Notes: generated from the letters alone by a model not told the origin. Counted from the stretch's first letter, positions 9,801 to 18,291 are shown. The stretch is DNA of 47,668 nt from Candidatus Nomurabacteria bacterium RIFOXYB1_FULL_39_16 (GCA_001787205.1 MFWB01000011.1:1-47668); one strand, 5' to 3'. Made by a program: numbers and translations.

Positions 9801-10239
9801 ATTCTTCTGGCACTCCGCCCTGCTGTGAAGCCGTCTTATCGTAAAAGTTATTAGCATAAAAGTTCCCTTGAGAGTGCGCAACCAATAGAAGCTTTTGCGT
9901 TTCTACATTCTCGCTTGCGTCATTCAACATTTCCGTTAGGTCGTAATCAGACTTTTGTTCAAAAATTCCTTGGGCCACAGCGTCCACAAAATCCCCCACA
10001 CCAGCAAGATGGGTAGGGTTGTAGAGATAATCTATGTTTATCTTTCGCTTTTTGTGTGGTTCACGAAGTTTAAATTTTAAAGCATCTTTATTATATATAG
10101 CACCATCCAAATCAGTAAATATCCCATTAATAGTTAAAATAGTATAACCATTTGGAGAACACGATTCACTTGCAGAAACTTTTGAAAAAAAAGAACAAAA
10201 CAAAACCATAACAAGAATAATATATATTCTGTACTTCAT
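6814..10239 (-). CDS. Large secreted protein: N-terminal alpha/beta-hydrolase (lipase-like) domain, acidic Pro/Glu linker, Gly-rich repeated surface region, PTPTPGVG tail
   Basis: Signal peptide MKYRIYIILVMVLFCSFFSKVSA; TINGI...LLVAHSQGNFYANNFYD (GxSxG-type nucleophile elbow); EEPDPEEPDP linker; two copies of GGGGRIALY(Y/S)(E/K)TSSF(E/S)G. Confidence 0.75.
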   Translation of the reverse strand: MKYRIYIILVMVLFCSFFSKVSASESCSPNGYTILTINGIFTDLDGAIYNKDALKFKLREPHKKRKINIDYLYNPTHLAGVGDFVDAVAQGIFEQKSDYDLTEMLNDASENVETQKLLLVAHSQGNFYANNFYDKTASQQGGVPEESIGVYGVATPANRVAGGGKYLTSDTDSVIATSVARFIKILSPNVHIPVSQDIDGNGHSFSNVYLKYEGDRIVRDIKSALNNLKENDEQEESGPCISPPELTLGHKILKIMLAVADPTAILARDIIVGAYNVGMAIGNALMGNVIESLPEGGDLAIDLPPTDENNSADDTESDDVAPPQEQIPKEQVPKNIKPVPMPVSDENLDEDAPTEEKTKEIADSGEKPRRRSSGGGGGGGSSTSEPEVEVEEPEPVEPEPEPETEDPEEDPVVSNPDPEEPDPAEPDPEEPDPEESDPEEPVPEDPVQLDTFTIDENTTLAPGEYNYENLVITNNAILTLEGDQESTNAFKGVKINAVNLTITEGASISADQKGYGPENLGPGTSSDPTVGASHGDHTGNPLSAVTYGSAIRPIDLGSGGGAWLHRGGGAIQLIVSDTFTNNGTVSASGGNASSGGSIYVSTKKIAGNGTLHANGGALFFTGFFKSPGGGGRIALYYETSSFEGMIEAKGGCGSYDGWTQVCAQDGTVGIFDESENDFYVDSSWQFRNDDGPFSFNNIFISNGAKVISEEGVSVTADKILIKDNSSLALAKDQVLDIAQIIIDEKSTLTLSGEETINAESLELTENSLITIIPEKTLFLEIPNITVDSSSSILADGKGYSLNAGPGAPTANYSGASHGGLGSGNVASSIYGSKTEPTQFGSGGGGYHPFGGGAIRMIVEDTLVNDGIISAIGDNTSSGGSIFITTETLEGVGKFKVDGGGSYCPDVCYGPGGGGRIALYSKTSSFSGQSTANGWSGYGGVSEAGTVYIVDESVVVDPEPELGTAPTITEYTFNGVVGDITTNPLTEPVSINFIADEEVDWVSLKIEKEDDETLYKYFYPGDDCDNKTTCSENWDGNLSGEGTTLQEGIYKIKLHLKNLAGGEFNDYLSPYAITVEIIEDVPEEIMIEEVPEVIPTPTPGVGEETPETPDTPEEIPEEIPPPVPDPLEEVVIPTPTPGVGEV
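6822..6842. repeat. 21-bp palindrome CCCCGACACC-T-GGTGTCGGGG, copy 1 (encodes PTPGVG)
   Basis: Perfect inverted repeat inside the 3' end of the 1141-aa ORF; identical to 6936-6956. Confidence 0.9.
6936..6956. repeat. 21-bp palindrome CCCCGACACC-T-GGTGTCGGGG, copy 2
   Basis: Identical to copy 1, in the same reading frame (TPTPGVG). Confidence 0.9.
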
Positions 10240-10260
10240 ATAAAAAAAATTATTAAGCTT

Positions 10261-10887
10261 TTAATTTGTTAATTTTGAAATATCTATATCACACTCACTA
10301 TCTAAATCTGAATAACTTCTAACTTTTTCTAAAAAGATATTTCTTGCATTTTTTCTTTCTTCAGTATTAAATTCCTTATCTTTTATAGACTTGATTAATG
10401 ATTCGAGTTTTTCAAAAGACTCTTGAGCTTCTTCATTTGAGAAAATATTACCCACACATTGAAACCCCCTACTTTGTTCTCGTACCACCTCCGTCGCTAT
10501 TGTCGTATTTATAAACGGCTGCACTACCTCCATCTGCAAAGCTAGCGCATACTGCAAAAGCACCGCCCTGGTTTTAGCAGAATTTGGATATTCTTTGAAA
10601 ACAGCTAGTTCTACATCGTCGCGGATGCCGTTTTCGTTAGCATCTATGCCTTCTATTGTCTTATCGGCTTCTATCCCCGGGTCTGGTGGTAAGTTATCTC
10701 CCATCACATCGCTCATAGAGAGCTTCGTCGCGTGGATTTTCGCCACTTGCGCTTCTGTTTTATCTAAATTAAAAAAGTGAAATACCCGGACGACTACCAA
10801 GAGCAGATAAGCGGCAATTAAAATCAAAAGAACCCATTTAAAATATTTAAAAAACTTTCCGGAGAACATCATTTTTATTTTTTCCAT
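10261..10887 (-). CDS. Membrane-anchored hypothetical protein with a DxNxNGxxDD calcium-binding-like motif
   Basis: N-terminal TM; IDANENGIRDDVE motif; immediately upstream of the 1141-aa gene; -10 TATAAT 6 nt before the ATG. Confidence 0.65.
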   Translation of the reverse strand: MEKIKMMFSGKFFKYFKWVLLILIAAYLLLVVVRVFHFFNLDKTEAQVAKIHATKLSMSDVMGDNLPPDPGIEADKTIEGIDANENGIRDDVELAVFKEYPNSAKTRAVLLQYALALQMEVVQPFINTTIATEVVREQSRGFQCVGNIFSNEEAQESFEKLESLIKSIKDKEFNTEERKNARNIFLEKVRSYSDLDSECDIDISKLTN

Positions 10888-10940
10888 TTGTAAATTATAT
10901 AATTAAAATAAATTAATCCAAAAATAAAAAGTGCATAACC

Positions 10941-11609
10941 TTACAGGTATCGGATACCTGGGAAAATAGTTTCCCCTCTTTGCTCTCTAATGATAGGAAT
11001 TATCTTTAAACATTCATTCTCAAAATTTTTATTACCCCCGTAAAAATCCAATAAATTATTAGCTTCATTTTTTGAAACTAAGTTAAAATTCATTTTTTCA
11101 TATTCTTTATCGCTAGCCATAATTAAACTATTTTTCTCCTTTGGAATATCGTGAATTAAATAATTTACATTCACATATGGAAATATCTTCAAAAAATATT
11201 GATCATTATCAATTAAATGCGATTTAAATTTGCCTTGAAATAAAGCTCCGCTTCTGTTGTAGACCTTATTAAAGTATCGCGCGTACCCGCCCGACAATCT
11301 TCTTAAAAATTCTGATATACCGCCGTCCACCTTTTGTCTTAAAATGAAATGAAAGTGATTTGGATTAAAACAATAGCATATAATAGAAACCAGCGGGCCT
11401 TCCCCTTTTTCTCTTCTTCTACAATGCCCACAATATAATTTATCTCTCAACGTGTCCCTCAGATTGCCTACAGGTAAAATAGTATTAAATTCTTTTACAC
11501 TTTGAATAAAACGATTGAGATCTTTTTTGCTCATAAAAATATCTCTTTTATCAACACCTCTGTTATATATATGATAGTACTCATCACTCACAAATGGATT
11601 TTTTCTCAT
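10941..11609 (-). mobile_element. REP-associated tyrosine transposase (RAYT, Y1/HUH family)
   Basis: YYHIYNRGVDKRDIF...HFHFILRQ...ARYFNKVYNRSGALFQGKFKSHLID is the typical TnpA_REP pattern; HUH motif in NPNHFHFIL; flanked by palindromes. Confidence 0.9.
10944..10960. repeat. REP-like palindrome CAGGTATC-G-GATACCTG, copy 1
   Basis: Encodes the last residues of the RAYT (PGIRYL) and abuts its stop codon. Coordinates +/-1. Confidence 0.85.
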
Positions 11610-11627
11610 AAAAATAAAAAAAATTAC

Positions 11628-11650
11628 TTACAGGTATCGGATACCTGTAA
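11628..11650. repeat. REP-like palindrome TTACAGGTATC-G-GATACCTGTAA, copy 2
   Basis: Same core, 19 bp upstream of the RAYT start codon. Confidence 0.9.
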
Positions 11651-11730
11651 CTTTGAATTATATTTTTTTAAAAACAGTTATATTATCTCATACGTATAGG
11701 AAAAAATAAATTTTTTATTCCTGTGGAAAA

Positions 11731-11757
11731 CCTTCCAGGTATCGGATACCTGGAAGG
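11731..11757. repeat. REP-like palindrome CCTTCCAGGTATC-G-GATACCTGGAAGG, copy 3
   Basis: Same core with longer arms (13 bp). Confidence 0.9.
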
Positions 11758-11761
11758 AATA

Positions 11762-11950
11762 TTAGTAGCCGTATTGGAGGAAGAGGACGATGATTAGAAT
11801 GAGGACTAAGATAGCGAGGAGGGCGTAGGCCCAATCAATTTCGTAACCGCGCTTGTGCATAAACTTTTTCAGCATTTCATAACCCTCGGTTATTATAATA
11901 ACCGGCAGGAGGTATATCATATACCAAATTTTAGTAATGAATTCAAACAT
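11762..11950 (-). CDS. Small membrane protein (hypothetical)
   Basis: MFEFITKIWYMIYLLPVIIITEGYEMLKKF...ALLAILVLILIIVLFLQYGY, two TM segments. Confidence 0.55.
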   Translation of the reverse strand: MFEFITKIWYMIYLLPVIIITEGYEMLKKFMHKRGYEIDWAYALLAILVLILIIVLFLQYGY

Positions 11951-11957
11951 ACTTCTA

Positions 11958-12296
11958 TTATTCCATAGCAAGATTCAATCCGACTTTTTCTGCAATTTGC
12001 TTTATCCAGCGTTCGTGACGAGTTAATTGAGTAGAAATAGCTGCATATTCTAAACGCAAATCAGAAATCACTTTTGCTAAGTTATCCACAGCAACCATCA
12101 TCCCTTGTATTGATTCTCGTAGGCCTTCTACATCTTTTTTAACATCTTCAATATCAGATTTTAATACAAGAAAGTTGGACTCCAAATCCTGTCTGACCTC
12201 TTGTATGTCAGCTTTAAATTCTTTTCTGATTTCTTGCATATCAGCTTTAGTGGCAAGGATAGAGCTTAATTTTTGAATATCTTTATCATCCAACAT
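11958..12296 (-). CDS. Coiled-coil hypothetical protein
   Basis: Preferred start MLDDKDIQKL, with TATAAT 6 nt upstream of the ATG and TTGCAT 16 bp further; heptad-like repeats. Confidence 0.7.
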   Translation of the reverse strand: MLDDKDIQKLSSILATKADMQEIRKEFKADIQEVRQDLESNFLVLKSDIEDVKKDVEGLRESIQGMMVAVDNLAKVISDLRLEYAAISTQLTRHERWIKQIAEKVGLNLAME

Positions 12297-12356
12297 ACAG
12301 CAATTATACCAAGTGTCATCTTTTATGCAACTTAATAAAATAATCAATTAACATAA

Positions 12357-12387
12357 CCAAAAAACCCGCATAATGCGGGTTTTTTGG
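12357..12387. terminator. Bidirectional intrinsic terminator
   Basis: CCAAAAAACCCGCATAATGCGGGTTTTTTGG. Confidence 0.9.
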
Positions 12388-12394
12388 TTAATTA

Positions 12395-12476
12395 TTCCCC
12401 TCTTGAGGGGTAGCCAAAGGCCGGGGTGGAAAAACTCATCCACCTCCCCCTAAAGGGTACTCCTCAAAGAGGAGAA
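12395..12476. repeat. Composite palindromic (BIME-like) element A
   Basis: CCCCTCTTGAGGGG...CCGGGGTGG...CCACCTCCCCCTAAAGGGTACTCCTCAAAGAGGAG: two related units in inverted orientation. Confidence 0.8.
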
Positions 12477-12478
12477 TT

Positions 12479-13474
12479 TTATTGAGTTTCTGCCTTAGCT
12501 CGGGACATTGCGCCTAGAAAGCCGTCTGCTGTGAGCCCTACAGATACTTGCCAAGCTTTCGCGGCAAGCATAGTCTTCGGTCCACAGTTTCCATCAGCTA
12601 CCAAGCCTGCGCTTGCCTTGTCATTCAAGAACATTTGCCAAGCCTTGCAAGCTTCACTCTTGGTTCCCTCTTTCACCAAGAGCGTTCCGAAAGCATAACC
12701 TTGCGCGTTTGGAGTCGCCGGAGTAGCGGGAGTGACTCCTGGGACAGCAGGTGTCGCCGGAGTAGCGCCACAACGAACGGCGGCTATACCGTTTATCTTT
12801 GCTTTAGTCATCGGTCCGATGAGGCCATCAACTACCAAGCCATTCGTGTTCTGCCATTGCATCATCACGGCAATAGTCTTCGGGCCTAGCGCTCCATCAA
12901 CTACCAAGCCTAGGTTCATCGTCGCATTCAAGAATTTTTGCAATTCCATAACCGCTTCACCTCTACTGCCATTTTTCAAAGTTCCCAATCCGAGATTGTA
13001 AGAACATACTTGTCCAGCACCGATTGCTGGAGGAGTAACTACTACCGGAGGAGTTACCGGCTTTGGTTTTGAGGAACCCCCACTGCTTCCGCTAGTACTA
13101 CTACTAGCAACAACACATTGAGCATCCCCAGGAGTTATGGTGATAGTTTCTGCGTTACCATTAATGACAACAGTTGATACTCCATTTAAACAAGTATTTG
13201 TAACCTCCGAACTAGTGTTGCCTGTAACCGTCAGAGCCCTAACATCGGAAGTTACTGAAAAACTGTTCCCATTAGCAACTACAACCACAATACTTCCCGT
13301 ATTAACGACCAAACTGGTAGCTTCTGAACCAGACAAGATTGTTAAATCAATATCTGGAGATGATAAGTCAATAGTTTGACTCACGCTCCAGTTGAGCGCA
13401 GCAGCGCTTGCAAAACCTACTACGCCAAAAAACGCAAACATTATTATCGCAAACAATTTTAATTTATTTTTCAT
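12479..13474 (-). CDS. Secreted protein with two peptidoglycan-binding domains
   Basis: Signal peptide; LGTLKNGSRGEAVMELQKFLNATMNLGLVVDGALGPKT and LLVKEGTKSEACKAWQMFLNDKASAGLVADGNCGPKT. Confidence 0.85.
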   Translation of the reverse strand: MKNKLKLFAIIMFAFFGVVGFASAAALNWSVSQTIDLSSPDIDLTILSGSEATSLVVNTGSIVVVVANGNSFSVTSDVRALTVTGNTSSEVTNTCLNGVSTVVINGNAETITITPGDAQCVVASSSTSGSSGGSSKPKPVTPPVVVTPPAIGAGQVCSYNLGLGTLKNGSRGEAVMELQKFLNATMNLGLVVDGALGPKTIAVMMQWQNTNGLVVDGLIGPMTKAKINGIAAVRCGATPATPAVPGVTPATPATPNAQGYAFGTLLVKEGTKSEACKAWQMFLNDKASAGLVADGNCGPKTMLAAKAWQVSVGLTADGFLGAMSRAKAETQ

Positions 13475-13533
13475 AATTCTTCTACATTAAGTATGGAAAC
13501 TATTAATACCTATATTATAGACTCAACCACAAC

Positions 13534-13561
13534 AAAAAACCACCCGTTAGGGTGGTTTTTT
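13534..13561. terminator. Intrinsic terminator
   Basis: AAAAAACCACCCGTTAGGGTGGTTTTTT. Confidence 0.85.
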
Positions 13562-13579
13562 GGATTTTAGCCTAAGTAT

Positions 13580-15553
13580 TTATTGCGCTAGGGCTTTTGC
13601 GCGAGACACTGGTCCGAGAAGACCGTCTGCCGTCAAACCCTTGGATACTTGCCATGCTTTTGCAGCAGCGATGGAAAGTTTTCCACACCATCCGTCTGTG
13701 ACGAGGCCTGCATTTGCCTTGTCATTCAAGAACATCTGCCAAGCCTTGCAAGCTTCGCCCTTGGTTCCCAATTTAACTGTATATTGTCCAAATGCATAAG
13801 CATTTCCATTTGGTGTGTTTGAAGAAGTAAATTTTGTACACTTCTTTCCTGTTACAGTGTGATATGCACTTCCCGTAGGACATGTGACCTCCGTCGTAGC
13901 AGAAGTTGTTTCTTCTTCATCCTCGTCATCACTCGAAGAAGATGAGCTTGAAGATGAGGAAGAGGAACTTGAAGACGGGTCTGTTGTTACTGTTACTGTA
14001 CTGGTGCCACTATGAGCAACATCAATACTTCCTGTTGCCCCCACTAAGAAGTAGGTATTATTTGTATGCGCAGCTGGGAGAGTGGAACCAGTTGAACCCC
14101 AGGTACCTGAGGTCTTTGTAGAACCTGCAAGTTTTAGTTTGTTTGCAGTGTTGGCATTTCCTACTAAAGTAGCTGTAGCTGTGCCGGTTGGAGCAATAGA
14201 CAAAGTTTGACCAATGATCGTAGCAGCGGTGAGAGTTTTTGTGCCGCTTCCGGAAAGTGTCAAGTTGCTGTAAGTGCTGGTAGTTCCATCCCGCACTGTT
14301 TGTGCTCCAGCCAAGTTATACACCACCGTATTTCCAGCTGCTGTAGCGGTAAACACAGTAATATCTACAACATCATCACCAATAGTCAAAGTACCAGTCG
14401 CCCCATTTATTATTCCTCCAGTACCTGTCAAAGACGCGGTGGCTGTAATTGCGCCGTTGTTGGTAAGAGTAATTCCAGCTCCAGTGACGGTCAAAGCTGT
14501 AGCTACTGTCAGTGTGCTACTAGCATCAACAGAATGGTTTCCAGTAACAATTGTAACGCTAGGGATTATAGTTGCTGTAGTACCACCGATGGTCTTGGTG
14601 GTAGCTCCATTGAATGTGTGAAGCCCTGTGCTTGCAGTAAAGGTCGTAGCATTGTTTGTCCAATCACCACCAATGGTATAAGTACCAGCACCTATTGATC
14701 CATCCCATACAGCGCCACTATTTAAAGTAACGTTGCCGGTGAAAGTTTTTACGCCTGTACTGAAAGTTATCGTTCCGGTAATAGAAGATGCACCAGTTAC
14801 TGTGAATGTTTGTGTATTAGTAGCGATAGTTCCCGCAGTTAAGGTAAGAGTACCTCCGAAAGTCGTAGCACCGAGCAAAGTTGCCGTACCAGCTCCAGAT
14901 TTAGTCACATTGTTATATGTGGTGTAAGCGCCGATATTTTGTGCATCAGCTGAATTGAAAGTGATTCTTCCTCCAGTACCATCTAAAGTTGCACCAGAAG
15001 GAAAATGACCACCGAAATTCATATCACTGTCTCCAGTAGAAGTAAACTGAACTTGTGCGGCATCAGTCCAAGTACCGCTCACATCTCCGGTAACGGTAAT
15101 TGTTCCTGTGCTAACACTAAGAACCATATTACCAGCCGCAGCTCCGTCGCTAATAACAAGAGTATCGGTGGAAAATGTTCCAGTACCTACTGCGATACTT
15201 GAACCTGCTGCGCCTGTAGTAGCAGTGTATGTAGTAGCTCCAGAAACAGTGAGGGTGTTGCCGGTTAACGCAAGACTGTTTGCCGCAGCCACAGCATCAT
15301 TAAATGTAAGAGCAGTTATAGTAGAACTTCCGCTCATGGTAACCACGGACCCAGTAGGAATAACTACGCTATCAGCCGCTTGTGGAAGAATTCCTCCGCA
15401 ACCAGACCAATTGCCAATAGTATGCCAATCGCCATCTCCTACGAATGTACATGTGTTAGCATATGCACTGTCAGGCGAAGAGCCGAGAACCACGACCGCT
15501 AAAACAAGAACAGAGAAAAAAGAAACTAAACGAAACATTTTTTTATTTAACAT
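13580..15553 (-). CDS. Secreted Thr/Ser/Ala-rich repeat surface protein with C-terminal peptidoglycan-binding domain
   Basis: Signal peptide; repeated TGT/TLT-type beta repeats; Ser/Asp/Glu linker (SSSSSSSSSSSSSSSDDEDEEE); C-term YTVKLGTKGEACKAWQMFLNDKANAGLVTDGWCGKLS. Confidence 0.8.
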   Translation of the reverse strand: MLNKKMFRLVSFFSVLVLAVVVLGSSPDSAYANTCTFVGDGDWHTIGNWSGCGGILPQAADSVVIPTGSVVTMSGSSTITALTFNDAVAAANSLALTGNTLTVSGATTYTATTGAAGSSIAVGTGTFSTDTLVISDGAAAGNMVLSVSTGTITVTGDVSGTWTDAAQVQFTSTGDSDMNFGGHFPSGATLDGTGGRITFNSADAQNIGAYTTYNNVTKSGAGTATLLGATTFGGTLTLTAGTIATNTQTFTVTGASSITGTITFSTGVKTFTGNVTLNSGAVWDGSIGAGTYTIGGDWTNNATTFTASTGLHTFNGATTKTIGGTTATIIPSVTIVTGNHSVDASSTLTVATALTVTGAGITLTNNGAITATASLTGTGGIINGATGTLTIGDDVVDITVFTATAAGNTVVYNLAGAQTVRDGTTSTYSNLTLSGSGTKTLTAATIIGQTLSIAPTGTATATLVGNANTANKLKLAGSTKTSGTWGSTGSTLPAAHTNNTYFLVGATGSIDVAHSGTSTVTVTTDPSSSSSSSSSSSSSSSDDEDEEETTSATTEVTCPTGSAYHTVTGKKCTKFTSSNTPNGNAYAFGQYTVKLGTKGEACKAWQMFLNDKANAGLVTDGWCGKLSIAAAKAWQVSKGLTADGLLGPVSRAKALAQ

Positions 15554-15697
15554 ATAATTTATATTACTAATAATTGCTAATAATAATCTACAACAAAAAG
15601 ACTTGAGTTGATATAATCAACATTACAATTATACAATTAAATACAAGCAATAACACTATTACACACTGTGGATAACTTATTTTTATAAATAAAATAC

Positions 15698-15736
15698 AAA
15701 AAACCCCGGACTCTCGTAAGAGTCGGGGGTTTGTTT
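15698..15736 (-). terminator. Intrinsic terminator
   Basis: AAAAAACCCCGGACTCTCGTAAGAGTCGGGGGTTTGTTT. Confidence 0.8.
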
Positions 15737-15778
15737 GTAATACTTTTTAAGGTGTATTAACCAGAGCTGTCTAAACTA

Positions 15779-17806
15779 CTAGCTAGTTATAAACTTATAA
15801 CCAGTCTGGAAGTCTTCAACAGGAGTCAATGATTGAATCAACTCGTCAACACCGTCAGCCAAGGCTGCAGCTAGATAAGTCTGTACCCCTTCCACATGCA
15901 CGCGCATTGAGGTGGCTAGGTTTTCTGGTACAGTAAGAATCACTTGAAGCGTACAGGTTACTGCATCACCCTCGTCTAGACGATAAGCGGTAGTAGCTTC
16001 AATATCCGCACTACATGTGAATGTTGAAGAGCTAGTACCAGCCATCAAGTCTGTAGAAGGAGCTGCTGTATCTTGGAAGGCATATGAGAATGCCTGGCTG
16101 GCAGAGATAGAAGCAACGGCTGCTTCTTTGTCAGCTGAAAGTCCCAAGTAGCGAGTGTCACCAAACGCAGTTACAGTCAACGGAATGTTGTATGTAACTT
16201 GAGTAGTATCAGCGCCATCAGTAACTGTCTCGTAAGTAACTGTACCCATGTCTACTATCACACCAGAACTGAAGAATGTCTGAATTTCACCGATAGCGGA
16301 ACCGGTAAGGTCGGCAGCGCCGACTGCATCACCGTTCGCATCTTCTACATCAGTGTCAGCATCTTCTAGGTCTGCTGTAGGGAAGCTTACTACGAAAGTA
16401 TCACCTTGTTCAAAGGTATCATCACCAGCTTCGGCAGCAATAGCTCGAATCTTTGCAACAACCTTGAAGTTTACCGTGTCTCCCTCATCAATCAACAAGT
16501 CAAGATTGGTGAAATGAAGATCACCAGTAAGGTCGTCAACGGCGTCAGCATAGGCAGAAATTGAGTCAACCTCATCGCCTTCCATTTCCAGAGAGAGAGA
16601 GGAAACCATATCAGCCCAAGTATCATCAACGCCTACGACAGTACCTGTCATTTCAATAGCGTCAACAGTCATGTCTGAACCTTCCGCTTTCAAAGTAAAC
16701 TCAAGCATAGTTACATCAGTGGTAGCAGTAGTATCAACCTCAACGTTTGCAGCGTCAGGGTTGGCAGAAGCTGCAGTGAGTTTCAATTCAAGGTCACCTG
16801 AAGTTGCAAGGTCATCGAAATCGAAATCTCTTTCGAATGCACCTGCTTCGTCAGCGCTAGCCGCACTACCTGCTTCTGTTGTTGTAACTCCATCCGCATC
16901 CTCAAAGCGTACGCTTATAAGGTCAGCGCCCCAGACGTCAGTGTCAATATCACCTGAGTCAAGATTGCTTGATGCTGTAACAGCTACATAAAAGACTTCT
17001 GTCTCACCAGCATCGATAACCGCGCCGTCAAGAGCAATAGTTTTTGAGTAGTAATTGCTAGTTTCAGAAAAATCATCTGCATCAGCTTCACCAACTTTTT
17101 CACCGCCCATAAAGATAGACACTGAATCAGCATAATCTTCTAGTCGGCGTGAACTTGCTGTGTTTGAATTGAAAAATTCAACTTTTGCAGAAGTGATTTC
17201 TACGTCTGATTCATCATCAGCTTCAACCTCGAAACCAAGAACAGCTACATCTTCATCACCAGCTACAACTTCCTCGTTAGAGTAAGTTGACTTGGCAGTA
17301 AGAGTGATTGATCCTGCTCCACCCTCTAATGAACCATCAGAAGATGAACCAGTTGAACTATCGCATTTTGTTCCTGTCAGAGGAGAGTATCCTGCTGTTG
17401 AAGAACATCCTGCTGGAAGTCCTGCTGAAGTACCAGTATTACATGCTACTCCAGTTGTTGCACTGAATCCGGAAGCTGAAGTACATCCTGCTGGAAAGTT
17501 TCCTGTAGGTGCACCCATCAAAGCTGCACGAGACATAGCGCCGACAACTCCGTCAGCAACTAGACCATGACCTGCTTGCCAAGCCATAACAGCAGCCTTG
17601 GTCATAGGACCAAATTTGCCATCAGCTGTAGCACCGATTATTGTCTGTAGGCAAGAAACTTCTGCGCCTACTGAACCTGCTCTTAAAGTAGTTGTGATTG
17701 TACAATCAGCTGAAGCTGAGTTCACAGACACTGCTGCGAATCCAACAACCATTATTGCTACAACCATAACTCCTAGAAGAAATTTTGATTTTAATAATTT
17801 ACTCAT
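15779..17806 (-). CDS. Probable S-layer-like/abundant surface protein with N-terminal peptidoglycan-binding domain
   Basis: Signal peptide; CTITTTLRAGSVGAEVSCLQTIIGATADGKFGPMTKAAVMAWQAGHGLVADGVVG; GCTSASGFSATTGVAC and GCSSTAGYSPLTGTKC motifs; acidic Thr/Ala-rich body; long leader with a near-consensus promoter. Confidence 0.8.
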   Translation of the reverse strand: MSKLLKSKFLLGVMVVAIMVVGFAAVSVNSASADCTITTTLRAGSVGAEVSCLQTIIGATADGKFGPMTKAAVMAWQAGHGLVADGVVGAMSRAALMGAPTGNFPAGCTSASGFSATTGVACNTGTSAGLPAGCSSTAGYSPLTGTKCDSSTGSSSDGSLEGGAGSITLTAKSTYSNEEVVAGDEDVAVLGFEVEADDESDVEITSAKVEFFNSNTASSRRLEDYADSVSIFMGGEKVGEADADDFSETSNYYSKTIALDGAVIDAGETEVFYVAVTASSNLDSGDIDTDVWGADLISVRFEDADGVTTTEAGSAASADEAGAFERDFDFDDLATSGDLELKLTAASANPDAANVEVDTTATTDVTMLEFTLKAEGSDMTVDAIEMTGTVVGVDDTWADMVSSLSLEMEGDEVDSISAYADAVDDLTGDLHFTNLDLLIDEGDTVNFKVVAKIRAIAAEAGDDTFEQGDTFVVSFPTADLEDADTDVEDANGDAVGAADLTGSAIGEIQTFFSSGVIVDMGTVTYETVTDGADTTQVTYNIPLTVTAFGDTRYLGLSADKEAAVASISASQAFSYAFQDTAAPSTDLMAGTSSSTFTCSADIEATTAYRLDEGDAVTCTLQVILTVPENLATSMRVHVEGVQTYLAAALADGVDELIQSLTPVEDFQTGYKFITS

Positions 17807-18106
17807 AAATTTTTTCTAATTTCTACGCCATTAATAAGTTTCGACAAAACTAAAGGCGTATTTTTTCTTATCGTTATTCCCCTTCCGCTTCTAACTAATA
17901 AATTTTAATAATGTAGCGGATTACGAAATAACGAACAGAGATAAACTACATTGAAAACATAGCTATTAAGTTTTCAATGATCCTTCCTTATTTTCACTCC
18001 TTTCGCTAAAGATTTTTTCGACGAAATCTGAAGAGAAGATGAAGAGAAAATAAATACAATTTGTGAATGCAGAATACACTTTCGTGCACTCCATAATCAC
18101 ATTCAT

Positions 18107-18134
18107 ATTATAATACAGCTCCTAAATAGAGCAA
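18107..18134 (-). promoter_or_regulatory. Promoter for the 15779-17806 surface protein (~295-nt leader)
   Basis: Minus strand TTGCTC (18134-18129), 16-bp spacer, TATAAT (18112-18107). Confidence 0.6.
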
Positions 18135-18218
18135 TGTATTATGTGGATAACTAGCTTTTTACACCAATATCCATAGACACATCTTATCATAATTTAATGC
18201 AAAATGCAAAGAAGATAA

Positions 18219-18290
18219 AACCCCTCCAACCTCCCCTTATCAGGGGAGGCGAATGGTTTCCCCCTGACAAGGGGGAATAAGGGGGGTTAA
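18219..18290. repeat. Composite palindromic element B
   Basis: CCCCTCCAACCTCCCCTTATCAGGGGAGG...TTTCCCCCTGACAAGGGGGAATAAGGGGGGTT, paired inverted hairpins; resembles element F in ftsK. Confidence 0.85.
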
Positions 18291-18291
18291 T

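Noticed and set aside
13920-13975. Simple Ser/Asp/Glu coding repeat as a regulatory repeat
   Set aside because: Ordinary low-complexity linker ahead of the peptidoglycan-binding domain.
14207-15557. Several + strand ORFs opposite the 13580-15553 surface protein
   Set aside because: Low-complexity shadow ORFs created by the biased Thr/Ala/Gly codons of the real minus-strand gene.
17820-18290. AT-rich 470-bp intergenic region with a DnaA-like box as replication origin
   Set aside because: Only one box here, no dnaA/dnaN nearby; better explained as the promoter and long leader of the surface-protein gene.
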